Positions 7,922 through 14,871 of a DNA stretch of 19,949 nt are shown one piece after another. Every line of letters begins with the position of its first letter. Position 1 is the stretch's first letter. Below the pieces are notes generated by a model, which saw only the letters and a program-made list of their open reading frames with translations, did not search any database and was not told the origin of the DNA. The position numbers and the translations under genes are program-made. The stretch is from JBBDXA01 sp040902585 (GTDB taxonomy: Bacteria; Planctomycetota; Phycisphaerae; Phycisphaerales; Phycisphaeraceae), in contig JBBDXA010000175.1 in NCBI GenBank assembly GCA_040902585.1, forward strand, positions 1 to 19,949, given 5' to 3'.

Positions 7922-9286
7922 ATGCTCAACCTCCTCCGCACACGCCGACAAACCGCCAAGTGCAACGGCTCCTCCCGCCGCGAGTTTCTCCAGGTCGGCA
8001 CCCTCGGCATGCTCGGCCTGACCCTCACCGATCTCCTCCGCCTCCGCGCTCACGCCGCCGCAGTCCCCACAGCACCGGGGGCCGATGGCAAGCCGAAGAA
8101 GAAAAAATCCATCATCCTCCTCTTCCTCGACGGCGGCGCATCGCAGCACGAAACCTTCGACCCCAAGATGGATTGCCCCAAGGAATACCGCTCCATCTTC
8201 GGCACCGTGAAAACGAAGCTCGCGGGCGTTCACTTTGGAAGTCATTTTCCCAAGATGGCTGCCCTCGCCGACAAAATGTCCATCGTCCGCTCCTTCACGC
8301 ACGAGGACGGCGACCACGGCGGCGCGACGCACTGGCTTAAAACCGGCTACCCCTGGCCTGAGCAGTTCCGTGGCAAGGCTCCCGTCATCCCGCAGCAGTC
8401 GCCTTCCATCGGCTCCGTCGCGGCGCGATACTTCGGCTCGACGAATCCTGATAGCGGCGTGCCCAACTACATCCGCATCCTCTCCGATCACGGCGGCTAT
8501 CCCGGTGATGATGCCGCGTGGCTCGGCGGCGCGTACGCCCCGCTCCGCTGCGGCATCAAACGCTCCAGCAACATGCTCTCGGACCTCGCCCTGCGCGTCG
8601 ATGAATCTCGCCTGACCGACCGCACCGCGCTGCTCCGCTCACTCGACAAGCTCGACCGCAACCTCGACAAAACCGGCGCGATGGAAGGCCTCGACGAGTT
8701 CCAGCAGCAGGCCATCAACGTCGTCCGCGGCGACGCGAAAAAAGCCTTCGACCTTTCGCAGGAAGACCAAGCCACGCGCGAACTGTATGGCCCGGGGCTC
8801 GGCGAAGAACTCCTGCTCGCGCGTCGCCTCTGCGAAGCCGGCGCGGGTTTCGTCACCATCAACAACGGCTACTGGGATCATCACGGCGGCATCATCCCCG
8901 GCCTGGAAAAACTCTGCCCGCCGCTGGATCACGTCGTCGATGCCTACATTCAGGATGTCACGCGGCGCGGTTTGATGGATGAGATTCTGCTCGTCGTCAC
9001 CGGCGAGTTCGGGCGCACCCCGCGCATCAACGGCGGCCCCGGCCGCGACCACTGGGCACCGACCAACTGCATCGTCTTCATCGGCGGCGGGATGAAGATG
9101 GGCGTCGTCGTCGGCGAGACGGACTCGAAGGCCGCGTATGTGACCAATCGCCCGGTGACGGTGCAGGATTACATGGCGACCCTGCTGCACGTGATGGGCG
9201 TGGACTTGAGTGTGCAGTACGCCGATCCGAACGGCAGGCCAAGGTATATGGTGGAGGATGGGAAGGTGATTGGGGAGTTGATCTAG
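7922..9286 (+). CDS. DUF1501 domain protein, Tat-exported (copy 2)
   Basis: A 454-aa protein with a Tat signal SRREFLQVGTLGMLGLTL (from about residue 18). The first family block is LFLDGGASQHETFDPK (about 67-82). The typical C-terminal series follows: VTGEFGRTP, GRDHW, FIGGGMKMGVVVGETD, VQDYMATLLHVMGVD and GRPRYM, ending in KVIGELI. It belongs to the alkaline-phosphatase clan; activity is unproven. It differs clearly from copy 1 (GGASQHE instead of GGPSHID). No DUF1549/DUF1553 partner is adjacent, which is less usual. The start is the ATG at 7922, with GGAG at 7910-7913, 8 nt upstream. A TATCAT hexamer at 7883-7888 could be a -10 box, but no convincing -35 accompanies it. Confidence 0.93.
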   Translation: MLNLLRTRRQTAKCNGSSRREFLQVGTLGMLGLTLTDLLRLRAHAAAVPTAPGADGKPKKKKSIILLFLDGGASQHETFDPKMDCPKEYRSIFGTVKTKLAGVHFGSHFPKMAALADKMSIVRSFTHEDGDHGGATHWLKTGYPWPEQFRGKAPVIPQQSPSIGSVAARYFGSTNPDSGVPNYIRILSDHGGYPGDDAAWLGGAYAPLRCGIKRSSNMLSDLALRVDESRLTDRTALLRSLDKLDRNLDKTGAMEGLDEFQQQAINVVRGDAKKAFDLSQEDQATRELYGPGLGEELLLARRLCEAGAGFVTINNGYWDHHGGIIPGLEKLCPPLDHVVDAYIQDVTRRGLMDEILLVVTGEFGRTPRINGGPGRDHWAPTNCIVFIGGGMKMGVVVGETDSKAAYVTNRPVTVQDYMATLLHVMGVDLSVQYADPNGRPRYMVEDGKVIGELI

Positions 9287-9308
9287 CTCTCGCCGCGGAC
9301 CCCTTCTA

Positions 9309-9503
9309 ATGAAGCGCGCACTCCTAGGCATCATCATGGTCTGCGGCGCGCTCTTCGTCGAAATGTACTGCCTGCCGAAGCTCGCTCTTCCCAACAAGTA
9401 CGGCGCGTTTCACTACTCGCTCATCGTGACGGGGGCGGTGGCTGCCGTGCCGATCGGCATCATCGGCGCGTTCGTCTGCGTGTCGTGCATGTTTCGGCGA
9501 TAG
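9309..9503 (+). CDS. Small two-helix membrane protein
   Basis: A 64-aa protein that starts 22 bp after the stop of DUF1501 copy 2, on the same strand. Two hydrophobic segments, about residues 4-20 and 36-58, are separated by a short polar stretch (PKLALPNKYGAFHY), and it ends in Arg-Arg. This is a compact hairpin membrane protein. No family was recognised and no ribosome binding site is evident before the ATG, so the gene is likely but not certain. Position suggests co-transcription with DUF1501 copy 2. Confidence 0.55.
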   Translation: MKRALLGIIMVCGALFVEMYCLPKLALPNKYGAFHYSLIVTGAVAAVPIGIIGAFVCVSCMFRR

Positions 9504-9597
9504 CCGGCGGCCATTGGCGAAGCAGGTGAAACACAAACGTGGTGCCGATCCACCTTAGAATGCATCTCGTTGGAGCGAATCACGGGCGAACCCATGC

Positions 9598-9637
9598 CCT
9601 TGTCTCCTTGTCTCCTTGTCTCCTTGTGTCCGTGTCA
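9598..9637. repeat. Octamer tandem repeat CCTTGTCT
   Basis: Three perfect copies of CCTTGTCT (9598-9621) are followed by two degenerate ones (CCTTGTGT, CCGTGTCA). The tract ends 26 nt before the start of the lipoprotein gene, so it lies in its leader or promoter region. Confidence 0.9.
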
Positions 9638-9663
9638 CGCCGTCCTACATTCAGGAATTCAGC

Positions 9664-10092
9664 ATGCGACCATGTCTGGCGTTCTTGATGGTGATGCTTC
9701 TGCTCGTTCTCGCCGGCTGCGATGTCAGCCAGGAAGAGATGGGGCGAAGGACGCGAGCGCGGGCGGTTCGCCTCTGCAATGCGATCCAGCGTTACCACGA
9801 CAGGCAACTGCGTTATCCCAAAACGCTGGAGGATCTCAAGCCTTACTTCAAGTCGGATGAGGAGTTCAAGATTGCGATGTCGCATCCGCGCACGGGTGCG
9901 ATGCCAGCCTGGGAATTTGTTCGGCCGGGCGAGTCGATCTTCGATGTCGAGAAGCCCAAGGCCACGCCGATGCTGTATGAAATCATCGGCGGCAAGCGCG
10001 TGGCGGGCGGCTACATCGGCTACGTCGATACCCACGTCGAACCGGAACTGACGCCAGCGCTGACGGAGGAGGAGTTGGCGCTGCCGGAGTGA
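9664..10092 (+). CDS. Small lipoprotein with pseudopilin-like soluble region
   Basis: A 142-aa protein with a lipoprotein signal: a short basic start, hydrophobic core and lipobox LAGC with the modified Cys at residue 19, followed by Asp. The mature part contains RLCNAIQRYHDRQLRYPKTLEDL (read in parts), which resembles the alpha-helix/loop of type II secretion pseudopilins such as GspG (Y-x-x-G-x-Y-P-x-x-L-x-x-L pattern). A late GGYIGYVDTHVE resembles the DGH block of planctomycete pilin-like proteins. It lacks the prepilin N terminus. The ATG at 9664 was preferred to an upstream in-frame codon because AGGA at 9653-9656 lies 7 nt before it and it starts the lipoprotein signal. The pilin-like reading is inference; the lipoprotein call is firm. 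Confidence 0.75.
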   Translation: MRPCLAFLMVMLLLVLAGCDVSQEEMGRRTRARAVRLCNAIQRYHDRQLRYPKTLEDLKPYFKSDEEFKIAMSHPRTGAMPAWEFVRPGESIFDVEKPKATPMLYEIIGGKRVAGGYIGYVDTHVEPELTPALTEEELALPE

Positions 10093-10094
10093 GT

Positions 10095-10203
10095 GGAGCA
10101 CCATCCCGACAGGGTGGTGCTATTGTCGTCCGCTGATCGTGGGCGCGAATCGCGATGAAAACATCCGCAGGCCAATAGCACCACCCTGTCGGGATGGTGC
10201 TCC
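10095..10203. repeat. Dispersed palindromic element E, between convergent stops
   Basis: A perfect 31-bp inverted repeat (10095-10125 with 10173-10203) shares its arms with element D and encloses a 47-nt core. It begins 3 bases after the last base of the lipoprotein stop codon and ends 3 bases before the stop codon of the facing gene, so it is essentially the whole intergenic region. Its core contains CCGCTGATC followed by GCGAT and CCGCAGGC, matching the complement of the core of element D. Arms may act as a bidirectional terminator. Confidence 0.95.
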
Positions 10204-10205
10204 GC

Positions 10206-11504
10206 TCACTTGCTCACGCCGAACTCGACCACAGAACTCGAGCGACGCTTCGCTCGCTTGCCGACGACCTGGTCTTCAATCGTCTTCGCGATGCCGCCGG
10301 GGATCTGGTGGCTCAGCCAGTGCTCCGTGTAGAGGTCGGTCTTCTCGCCGAGGCGTTCGAGCGTCGATGTACCCTTGAGTACGTCGCACATCACCGTGAT
10401 ACGTCCAATCTTCATTTCCTTACGGGCGTCGAGTTTCAGGTCCAGCACGACTTTGGCGGTCTTGTGTTCACCGCTGGCGATGACGCGCGCCACGTTGGGC
10501 TCCACCAGCAGCCGTTTGTCGGGCAGATCCATGACCATCGCTGGATGATCGGACTCCCTGCTTCGCCAGACTTCGATCTGTATCGTCATCGGCTCTCCGA
10601 AGATATTCGCCTCGGTCGAGTAACGTGTGCAATCGCATTGCAAGGTCTTTTCGCCGACCGTGAGTGACTCGGATCGCGTGTCGCCCGGCGTGTAACCCAT
10701 CTCCTGAATGCGGTAACCCTTGTCGGTTCGCGGCGGAAGGAGCTGGCCCTCGGCCTGCCACAGACCGTTCTCGAAAAGGTGGCCGCGAAACGCGGGCTTG
10801 TCATCGATGAAGCCGGAATAGACGAGCTTCTGCCGCGCACTGACGCCGATCGTGTTGGGCGTGCTGAACACTTCTTCAAATACCGCATACGTGCCTGCCG
10901 GGAAGCGAGTCCATGCCAGGTCACGCAGGGCCTCACTGTTGAGTTTTGAATAGTCGATCGCGGACAACCTCTCGGCAGGCGTCTCCGTCGCCGGCGCAGG
11001 CCGAACCGGCGCGGGATCGGGACGGGGAACGGTGGGCGCGGGATGCGGGAGAGCAGGCTCGGGAGGAGTTGGTGTGGGATCAGGCGTGGCCGGCGCAGCG
11101 CCGTCAGGAACGCGGCGCTTCAGGGTGAAGTCCTTGTCGCCTGAATGGAGCGAAAGCGACTGACCGTCAAAGCGGGCGGTGAAGCGGAAGCTGCTCTTTT
11201 CGAAAGAGAAGGAGCCGACCATCTGCTTGCCTTCGCGCACCGCCTTCATCGGAAACGAGCGGCCGGCGCGGCGTATCTCGCCGACGTACCCATCGCCCGA
11301 CACCTTCACGACGACAATCAGTTCATCCCCTTCAAATTCACCCGCAAAGGGATCCACATCCGTCAGCGGGTTGGCCGGCGTGGTCAGCGGGTTCGCTGCT
11401 TCCGCCTCCGCCTCCTTCGCCGGACCCTCCGCGGCCCCGACGAATGCCGCGAACACCATGGGGAGCACCATGCCAAAGAGTAAAGGACGAGTTTCCATTC
11501 GCAT
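10206..11504 (-). CDS. Secreted two-domain protein with proline-rich linker, function unknown
   Basis: A 432-aa protein with an N-terminal Sec signal peptide (residues 1 to about 25, cleavage around FVGAA). Three parts are visible: a beta-rich domain of about 80 residues (52-131, from DPFAGEFEGDELIVVV); a Pro/Ala-rich linker at about 132-175 (many PxP and PAP units); and a C-terminal domain of about 250 residues with alternating charged and hydrophobic stretches and a KRLLVEPNVARVI segment. No family was recognised for either domain. The ATG at 11504 is supported by a full AGGAGG ribosome binding site at 11511-11516, 6 nt upstream; an in-frame ATG at 11498 is less well placed. It is convergent with the lipoprotein gene and follows the PEP-CTERM gene, from which a terminator separates it. 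Confidence 0.85.
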   Translation of the reverse strand: MRMETRPLLFGMVLPMVFAAFVGAAEGPAKEAEAEAANPLTTPANPLTDVDPFAGEFEGDELIVVVKVSGDGYVGEIRRAGRSFPMKAVREGKQMVGSFSFEKSSFRFTARFDGQSLSLHSGDKDFTLKRRVPDGAAPATPDPTPTPPEPALPHPAPTVPRPDPAPVRPAPATETPAERLSAIDYSKLNSEALRDLAWTRFPAGTYAVFEEVFSTPNTIGVSARQKLVYSGFIDDKPAFRGHLFENGLWQAEGQLLPPRTDKGYRIQEMGYTPGDTRSESLTVGEKTLQCDCTRYSTEANIFGEPMTIQIEVWRSRESDHPAMVMDLPDKRLLVEPNVARVIASGEHKTAKVVLDLKLDARKEMKIGRITVMCDVLKGTSTLERLGEKTDLYTEHWLSHQIPGGIAKTIEDQVVGKRAKRRSSSVVEFGVSK

Positions 11505-11641
11505 CAGCCACCTCCTGCCGGGTATCTCTGAAGTATATCGTCCGGATTTGTAGCTTAATGGATGGTAGGGGCCGATTCCGCGTGAATTTCAGCGATTGAA
11601 GGCTGGCCGGGAAGATCGATTCCGCACGGCGTGGTCCAATG

Positions 11642-11674
11642 AAAAAGGAGCGGTGTTCGGGCGAACACCGCTCC
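11642..11674 (-). terminator. Rho-independent terminator of the PEP-CTERM gene
   Basis: A perfect 13-bp stem (GGAGCGGTGTTCG at 11647-11659 with 11662-11674) has a 2-nt centre, or a 4-nt loop if the last pair opens. On the minus strand it is followed directly by TTTTT (11646-11642). It lies 33 nt after the stop of the PEP-CTERM gene and insulates it from the next minus-strand gene. Confidence 0.8.
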
Positions 11675-11706
11675 CGCAATTGAAAGTGGATGCGGAACTG
11701 ACCCGA

Positions 11707-12474
11707 TCAGGCGTGGCGGCGACGGCGGACCAGCGCCAGGCCGGCGATGGTCAGAAGGCCGAGACTGGCCGGTTCGGGGATCGCTTCGACGCCGAACAGT
11801 TCAATTTCACCCAGGGCGAAGAACGCGCCGGTCGTCGCACCGGTGGCGGTGGTCACCATGCGGAAAGCGGTGAAGGGTAGGCTGGAGAGGAACACGTCGC
11901 CATCGGCGGGCGAGTAGCGAATCACCTGGTCGCGCGCGGTCCAGTCGGCTGAGTTGGGATCGGTGCGGCTGTAGATCACGGTCCACGAGCCGTCGAGGCC
12001 GTTGGTTGTGTTATTGGAGCCTTCGATGGCCCACACGCGCGGATCGCGGGCGGGCGTATCGTTGCTGGAGGTCAGCGTAAAAGCGGTGAGGACTCGTTGG
12101 CCGAGCGTGGTGGCAAAGTTGGCGCCGACGATCTGGGGATCAATCTGAGTTTTGCCGATGGCGGGGTCGGCAGGACCGGCACCACAGCACCACTTGTTGT
12201 TGCCGCCGCCCGTGAGGTTGTCGAAGACATTGAATGCATTTTCACCGCCGCCAAACGCCGCCTCATTGCTGGCAAAGAAGACGGCATCGAAGCCGCCCAG
12301 ATTGCCTGGCGGGGCATACGAGCCTTCGACGCCGTTATTACCCAGGTCGGTCAGGTCGTTGCCGACGAGCGCCGCGTTGCCCGTACCCAGCACGGTCAGC
12401 GCCTGGGCGTTCTGCCCGGCAAGGCTCGCCGACGCCGCCACTATCATGGCCACCATCCACTTGTTCATACGCAT
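11707..12474 (-). CDS. PEP-CTERM sorting domain protein
   Basis: A 255-aa exported protein. A Sec signal peptide (MRMNKWMVAMIVAASASLAG..., cleavage near QNAQA) is followed by a domain with VWAIEGSNN, DGSWTVIYSR and a late FRMVTTATG...IELFG pattern, typical of the galactose-binding/discoidin-like beta-sandwich seen in many PEP-CTERM proteins. The C terminus is a textbook PEP-CTERM tail: PEPASLGLL, a short hydrophobic helix, then RRRRHA. Such tails are processed by an exosortase, usually for export to the cell surface or extracellular matrix; no exosortase gene is in this window. The ATG at 12474 was chosen over a longer reading frame (to 12591) because AGGAGT at 12481-12486 lies 6 nt upstream and the signal peptide starts there. 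An intrinsic terminator follows. Confidence 0.92.
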   Translation of the reverse strand: MRMNKWMVAMIVAASASLAGQNAQALTVLGTGNAALVGNDLTDLGNNGVEGSYAPPGNLGGFDAVFFASNEAAFGGGENAFNVFDNLTGGGNNKWCCGAGPADPAIGKTQIDPQIVGANFATTLGQRVLTAFTLTSSNDTPARDPRVWAIEGSNNTTNGLDGSWTVIYSRTDPNSADWTARDQVIRYSPADGDVFLSSLPFTAFRMVTTATGATTGAFFALGEIELFGVEAIPEPASLGLLTIAGLALVRRRRHA

Positions 12475-12650
12475 GATCAAACTCCTAAGGAAGAAATGTG
12501 AAAAGACGCTTCGCCGCGCGGCGAAACGACGGGTTACTGAGTTGTTTTTGAATTCTCCGGTGGTACCACAGATGCGGTTTCTCTCTTTCACCCCGGCGAA
12601 TGAATCAGCGTCTGTTCGCGCTCGAATCGGAGCAGTATCCGATTAATCCA

Positions 12651-12678
12651 ATTGTACCACCTTTGCCGGGATTGCCAA
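12651..12678 (-). promoter_or_regulatory. Putative promoter of the PEP-CTERM gene
   Basis: On the minus strand TTGGCA (12678-12673, 5 of 6 to the -35 consensus) is separated by 16 nt from TACAAT (12656-12651, 5 of 6 to the -10 consensus). This would give a long leader of about 170 nt before the ATG at 12474. The hexamers are good but nothing else confirms use. Confidence 0.4.
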
Positions 12679-12749
12679 ATTTTCACGCAAAGATTATCCG
12701 CTCGTCGGTCTGCAAAAGCTTCCGGGGGTTGATCGAACGCGGTGGATTC

Positions 12750-12947
12750 AGCCGCGAAGCGGCGGCATCAGCGTAGCTCCCGGCGTAAGCCGGGAGTAGT
12801 AGTGGCGAAGAGCGGAGATCAAGCCTCGAAGAGGCGACACTCTTGGGCGGGCGGTCTGTGTCGCCCTCTTCAGGGCTTGGACACGACATACCGCCGTTCA
12901 CCCCGGTCTCACGACCGGGGCTGCGCGGATGCCGCCGCGTTGCGGCT
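12750..12947. repeat. Mirror-image cluster of six hairpins (element F)
   Basis: Six short hairpins occur in a row. First half: GCCGC-GAA-GCGGC (12751-12763), CTCCCGGC-GTAA-GCCGGGAG (12777-12796), GCCTC-GAA-GAGGC (12823-12835). Second half, in reverse order: GCCCT-CTTC-AGGGC (12863-12876), CCCCGGTC-TCAC-GACCGGGG (12901-12920), and a GCCGCGTTGCGGC hairpin (about 12933-12945). The outermost and innermost pairs are also complementary to each other across the element, for example GGCGGCATC at 12761-12769 with 12928-12936. It lies in the long gene-free region upstream of the PEP-CTERM gene. Confidence 0.85.
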
Positions 12948-13128
12948 TGCTCAGGTCCAGCGACTCACCGATGTCCTTGCCCGGCTGCAATAACCCCGCC
13001 TGTTATTCGTTCGGGAAATGATAGGTCGTTCGCCCGCCGCGCCGGTTTTTCCTGCGGGGCGGTTTCTCGTTTGGATCGCGTGCCCCTTTGACCTTAACCG
13101 AGCCGCCTGGCAACCTGTTTCGATGTCC
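12948..13128. other. Gene-free stretch between repeat regions
   Basis: The roughly 1-kb gap from the PEP-CTERM start (12474) to DUF1501 copy 3 (13467) contains no open frame I can defend. This part, after the hairpin cluster, shows only a few short GC-rich complementary runs (for example around 13039-13062). Frames of 60-86 codons cross it on both strands but have no recognisable domain and run through the repeats. Confidence 0.6.
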
Positions 13129-13245
13129 AGGTAGACACGAGGTAGACACGAGGTAGACAAAGGTGGACATTTTTAAGATCAGTATCCACAATAAGTTAGC
13201 CATGGGGTAGACAAGGTAGACACGAGGTAGACACGAGGTAGACAT
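13129..13245. repeat. Two iteron-like arrays of AGGTAGACACG around an AT-rich spacer
   Basis: Array 1 (13129-13170) has two full AGGTAGACACG units, then AGGTAGACAA and a degenerate AGGTGGACAT. Array 2 (13204-13245) has GGGGTAGACA, AGGTAGACACG twice and AGGTAGACA. The 11-nt unit and constant orientation resemble iterons. The spacer (13171-13203) is AT-rich and contains GTATCCACA (13182-13190), 8 of 9 to the DnaA box TTATCCACA. No replication gene is nearby. Confidence 0.9.
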
Positions 13246-13304
13246 GACGCAACCTAATGCCATTAAACGACTTACGCTGATTTGGCTACCAGGAGGGAGG
13301 GGGG

Positions 13305-13322
13305 GGTAGACACGTGTCTACC
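13305..13322. repeat. Perfect 18-bp palindrome built from the iteron unit
   Basis: GGTAGACACGTGTCTACC is perfectly self-complementary and consists of two GGTAGACAC half-sites facing each other. It follows a run of G-rich sequence (13291-13306) and lies 60 nt after array 2. A palindrome of this kind is a typical dimeric protein-binding site. Confidence 0.85.
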
Positions 13323-13331
13323 TCGGATCGA

Positions 13332-13376
13332 CAGGCAGAATCCGGCCAAGCCCGGAAGTGAAGTGATTCCTGCCTG
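13332..13376. repeat. Stem-loop in the leader of DUF1501 copy 3
   Basis: CAGGCAGAATC (13332-13342) pairs with GATTCCTGCCTG (13365-13376), with one bulged base. The loop itself contains a CCGG/CCGG pairing. It lies about 90 nt upstream of the DUF1501 start and could be a leader structure or part of the repeat region. Confidence 0.6.
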
Positions 13377-13466
13377 AAACTCCCGTGGGTTTGCCGACAA
13401 TGAAATTATGATGGTTTTGTTCGCTCGTTCGTTTGCCCGCTCGTTCGCGAATCAGGAGTGCCCGCC

Positions 13467-14861
13467 ATGTTGACCATCCTCGGCCCCCGCGACCGCCGAA
13501 CCAATCATTGTGATGGTGCGACCCGCCGCAACTTCCTCACGGTCGGCGCGATGGCAGCCGGTGCCTGCACGCTGCCCAACCTGCTGGCGATGGAGGCTCA
13601 CGCAGCCGACCTCAAAGGCACGAAGGGCCGGCGCGGACTCGGGCACAAAGCCATCATCCACGTCTTCCTCCCCGGCGGGCCTTCGCATTTGGATATGTTC
13701 GACCTGAAGCCCGATGCCCCCAGTGAGATTCGCGGCGAGCTTGCGCCGATCAAGACCAACGTCAAAGGCATCGAAATCTGCGAGCTGTTTCCGAAAATGG
13801 CGAAGATGATGGATAAGTTCGCCATCATCCGTTCCGTCGTCGGTTCGGAAGGGGCGCACGACTGCTACCAGTGCATGACCGGCCGCGCCAAGCGCGACAC
13901 GCCGCCGCCCGGCGGCTGGCCTGCGGCGGGGGCGTGGGTGTCCAAGGTGCAGGGCCCGGTGAACGATGCCGTGCCGCCCCACCTTTCCATGATGTATCCC
14001 ACCGGCAACCGCACCTGGGGCGAGCCGGGCACCGGCGGATTCCTCGGCCCCGCGCACAGCCCCGTCAGCCTGCTCACCAAGAACTTGAGCGCCAAGAGCG
14101 AAGGCATGACGCTGCAAGGCATCACGCTCGATCGCCTGGAAGATCGCAAGCGATTGCTCACCTCGCTCGACAAGTTCCGCCGGGAGGTGGACAACACCGG
14201 CGTGATGGAAGGCATGGACACGTTCAGTCAGCAGGCGATGGGGATTCTCACTTCGTCGGCCATGGTCGATGCGCTGGATCTCTCCAAGGAAGACCCGGCG
14301 ATTGTCGCGCGGTACGGCGAGAACGTGCCGGAGTATCGCCGCGACGGCGCGCCGCCGATGGTTCGTAATTTCCTGGTGGCGCGAAGGTTGGTCGAAGCCG
14401 GCGCTCGCGTGGTGACGCTGAACTACAGTCGCTGGGATTGGCATGGCGGCGACGGGATGAACTTCCCCAGCTCGCGCGAAGAGTTCCCGCTTTTGGATCA
14501 GGGATTGAGCGCCCTGGTGACCGACCTGCACGAGCGCGGGCTGGATAAGGATGTGTCGGTGCTGGTGTGGGGCGAGTTCGGAAGGACGCCGAAGATCAAC
14601 AAGATGAACAGCCGCGATCACTGGCCGCAGGTAAGTTTCGCCCTGGTGGCCGGCGGCGGGATGAAGACGGGGCAGGTGATCGGCTCGACGAATCGTCTGG
14701 GCGAGCACGCCCAGGAGCGCCCGGTGAGTTTCCAGGAAGTGTGGGCGACGATGTACCACAACCTGGGCATCGACGCGGGCAACATCCGCATCTTCGACGT
14801 GGCGGGTCGGCCGCAGTATTTGATTGACCCGGGTGTGCTGCCCATGCGCGAGTTGGTGTAG
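13467..14861 (+). CDS. DUF1501 domain protein, Tat-exported (copy 3)
   Basis: A 464-aa protein with a Tat signal TRRNFLTVGAMAAGACTL (from residue 19). The first family block is VFLPGGPSHLDMFDLKP (about 66-82). The C-terminal blocks WGEFGRTP, SRDHWP, LVAGGGMKTGQVIGSTNR and GRPQYLID complete the fold, and it ends MRELV. Alkaline-phosphatase clan; substrate unknown. It retains GGPSH as in copy 1 but differs elsewhere, so the three copies are distant paralogues rather than recent duplicates. The ATG at 13467 was chosen over a GTG at 13458 because AGGAG at 13454-13458 lies 8 nt upstream. No DUF1549/DUF1553 partner is adjacent. Confidence 0.93.
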   Translation: MLTILGPRDRRTNHCDGATRRNFLTVGAMAAGACTLPNLLAMEAHAADLKGTKGRRGLGHKAIIHVFLPGGPSHLDMFDLKPDAPSEIRGELAPIKTNVKGIEICELFPKMAKMMDKFAIIRSVVGSEGAHDCYQCMTGRAKRDTPPPGGWPAAGAWVSKVQGPVNDAVPPHLSMMYPTGNRTWGEPGTGGFLGPAHSPVSLLTKNLSAKSEGMTLQGITLDRLEDRKRLLTSLDKFRREVDNTGVMEGMDTFSQQAMGILTSSAMVDALDLSKEDPAIVARYGENVPEYRRDGAPPMVRNFLVARRLVEAGARVVTLNYSRWDWHGGDGMNFPSSREEFPLLDQGLSALVTDLHERGLDKDVSVLVWGEFGRTPKINKMNSRDHWPQVSFALVAGGGMKTGQVIGSTNRLGEHAQERPVSFQEVWATMYHNLGIDAGNIRIFDVAGRPQYLIDPGVLPMRELV

Positions 14862-14871
14862 CCCCCGTAGT

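Noticed and set aside
8639..9397. Open minus-strand frame of 252 codons
   Set aside because: Antisense to DUF1501 copy 2 and the small membrane protein; no recognisable motif.
11532..11537. TATACT as a -10 box for the gene starting at 11504
   Set aside because: No acceptable -35 hexamer lies 15-19 nt upstream on the minus strand.
13129..13245. CRISPR array
   Set aside because: Units are 11 nt, contiguous and without unique spacers, and no cas gene is present.
12742..13263. Several frames of 60-86 codons in the long gap on both strands
   Set aside because: They translate the hairpin cluster and the GGTAGACA arrays into repetitive Arg/Pro or Leu/Ser/Thr strings and have no ribosome binding sites.
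13391..13412. TTGCCG and TATGAT as a promoter for DUF1501 copy 3
   Set aside because: The spacer is only 10 nt, too short for a sigma-70-type promoter.
13452..14759. Open minus-strand frame of 435 codons
   Set aside because: Fully antisense to DUF1501 copy 3; His/Arg-rich low-quality translation typical of a shadow frame.
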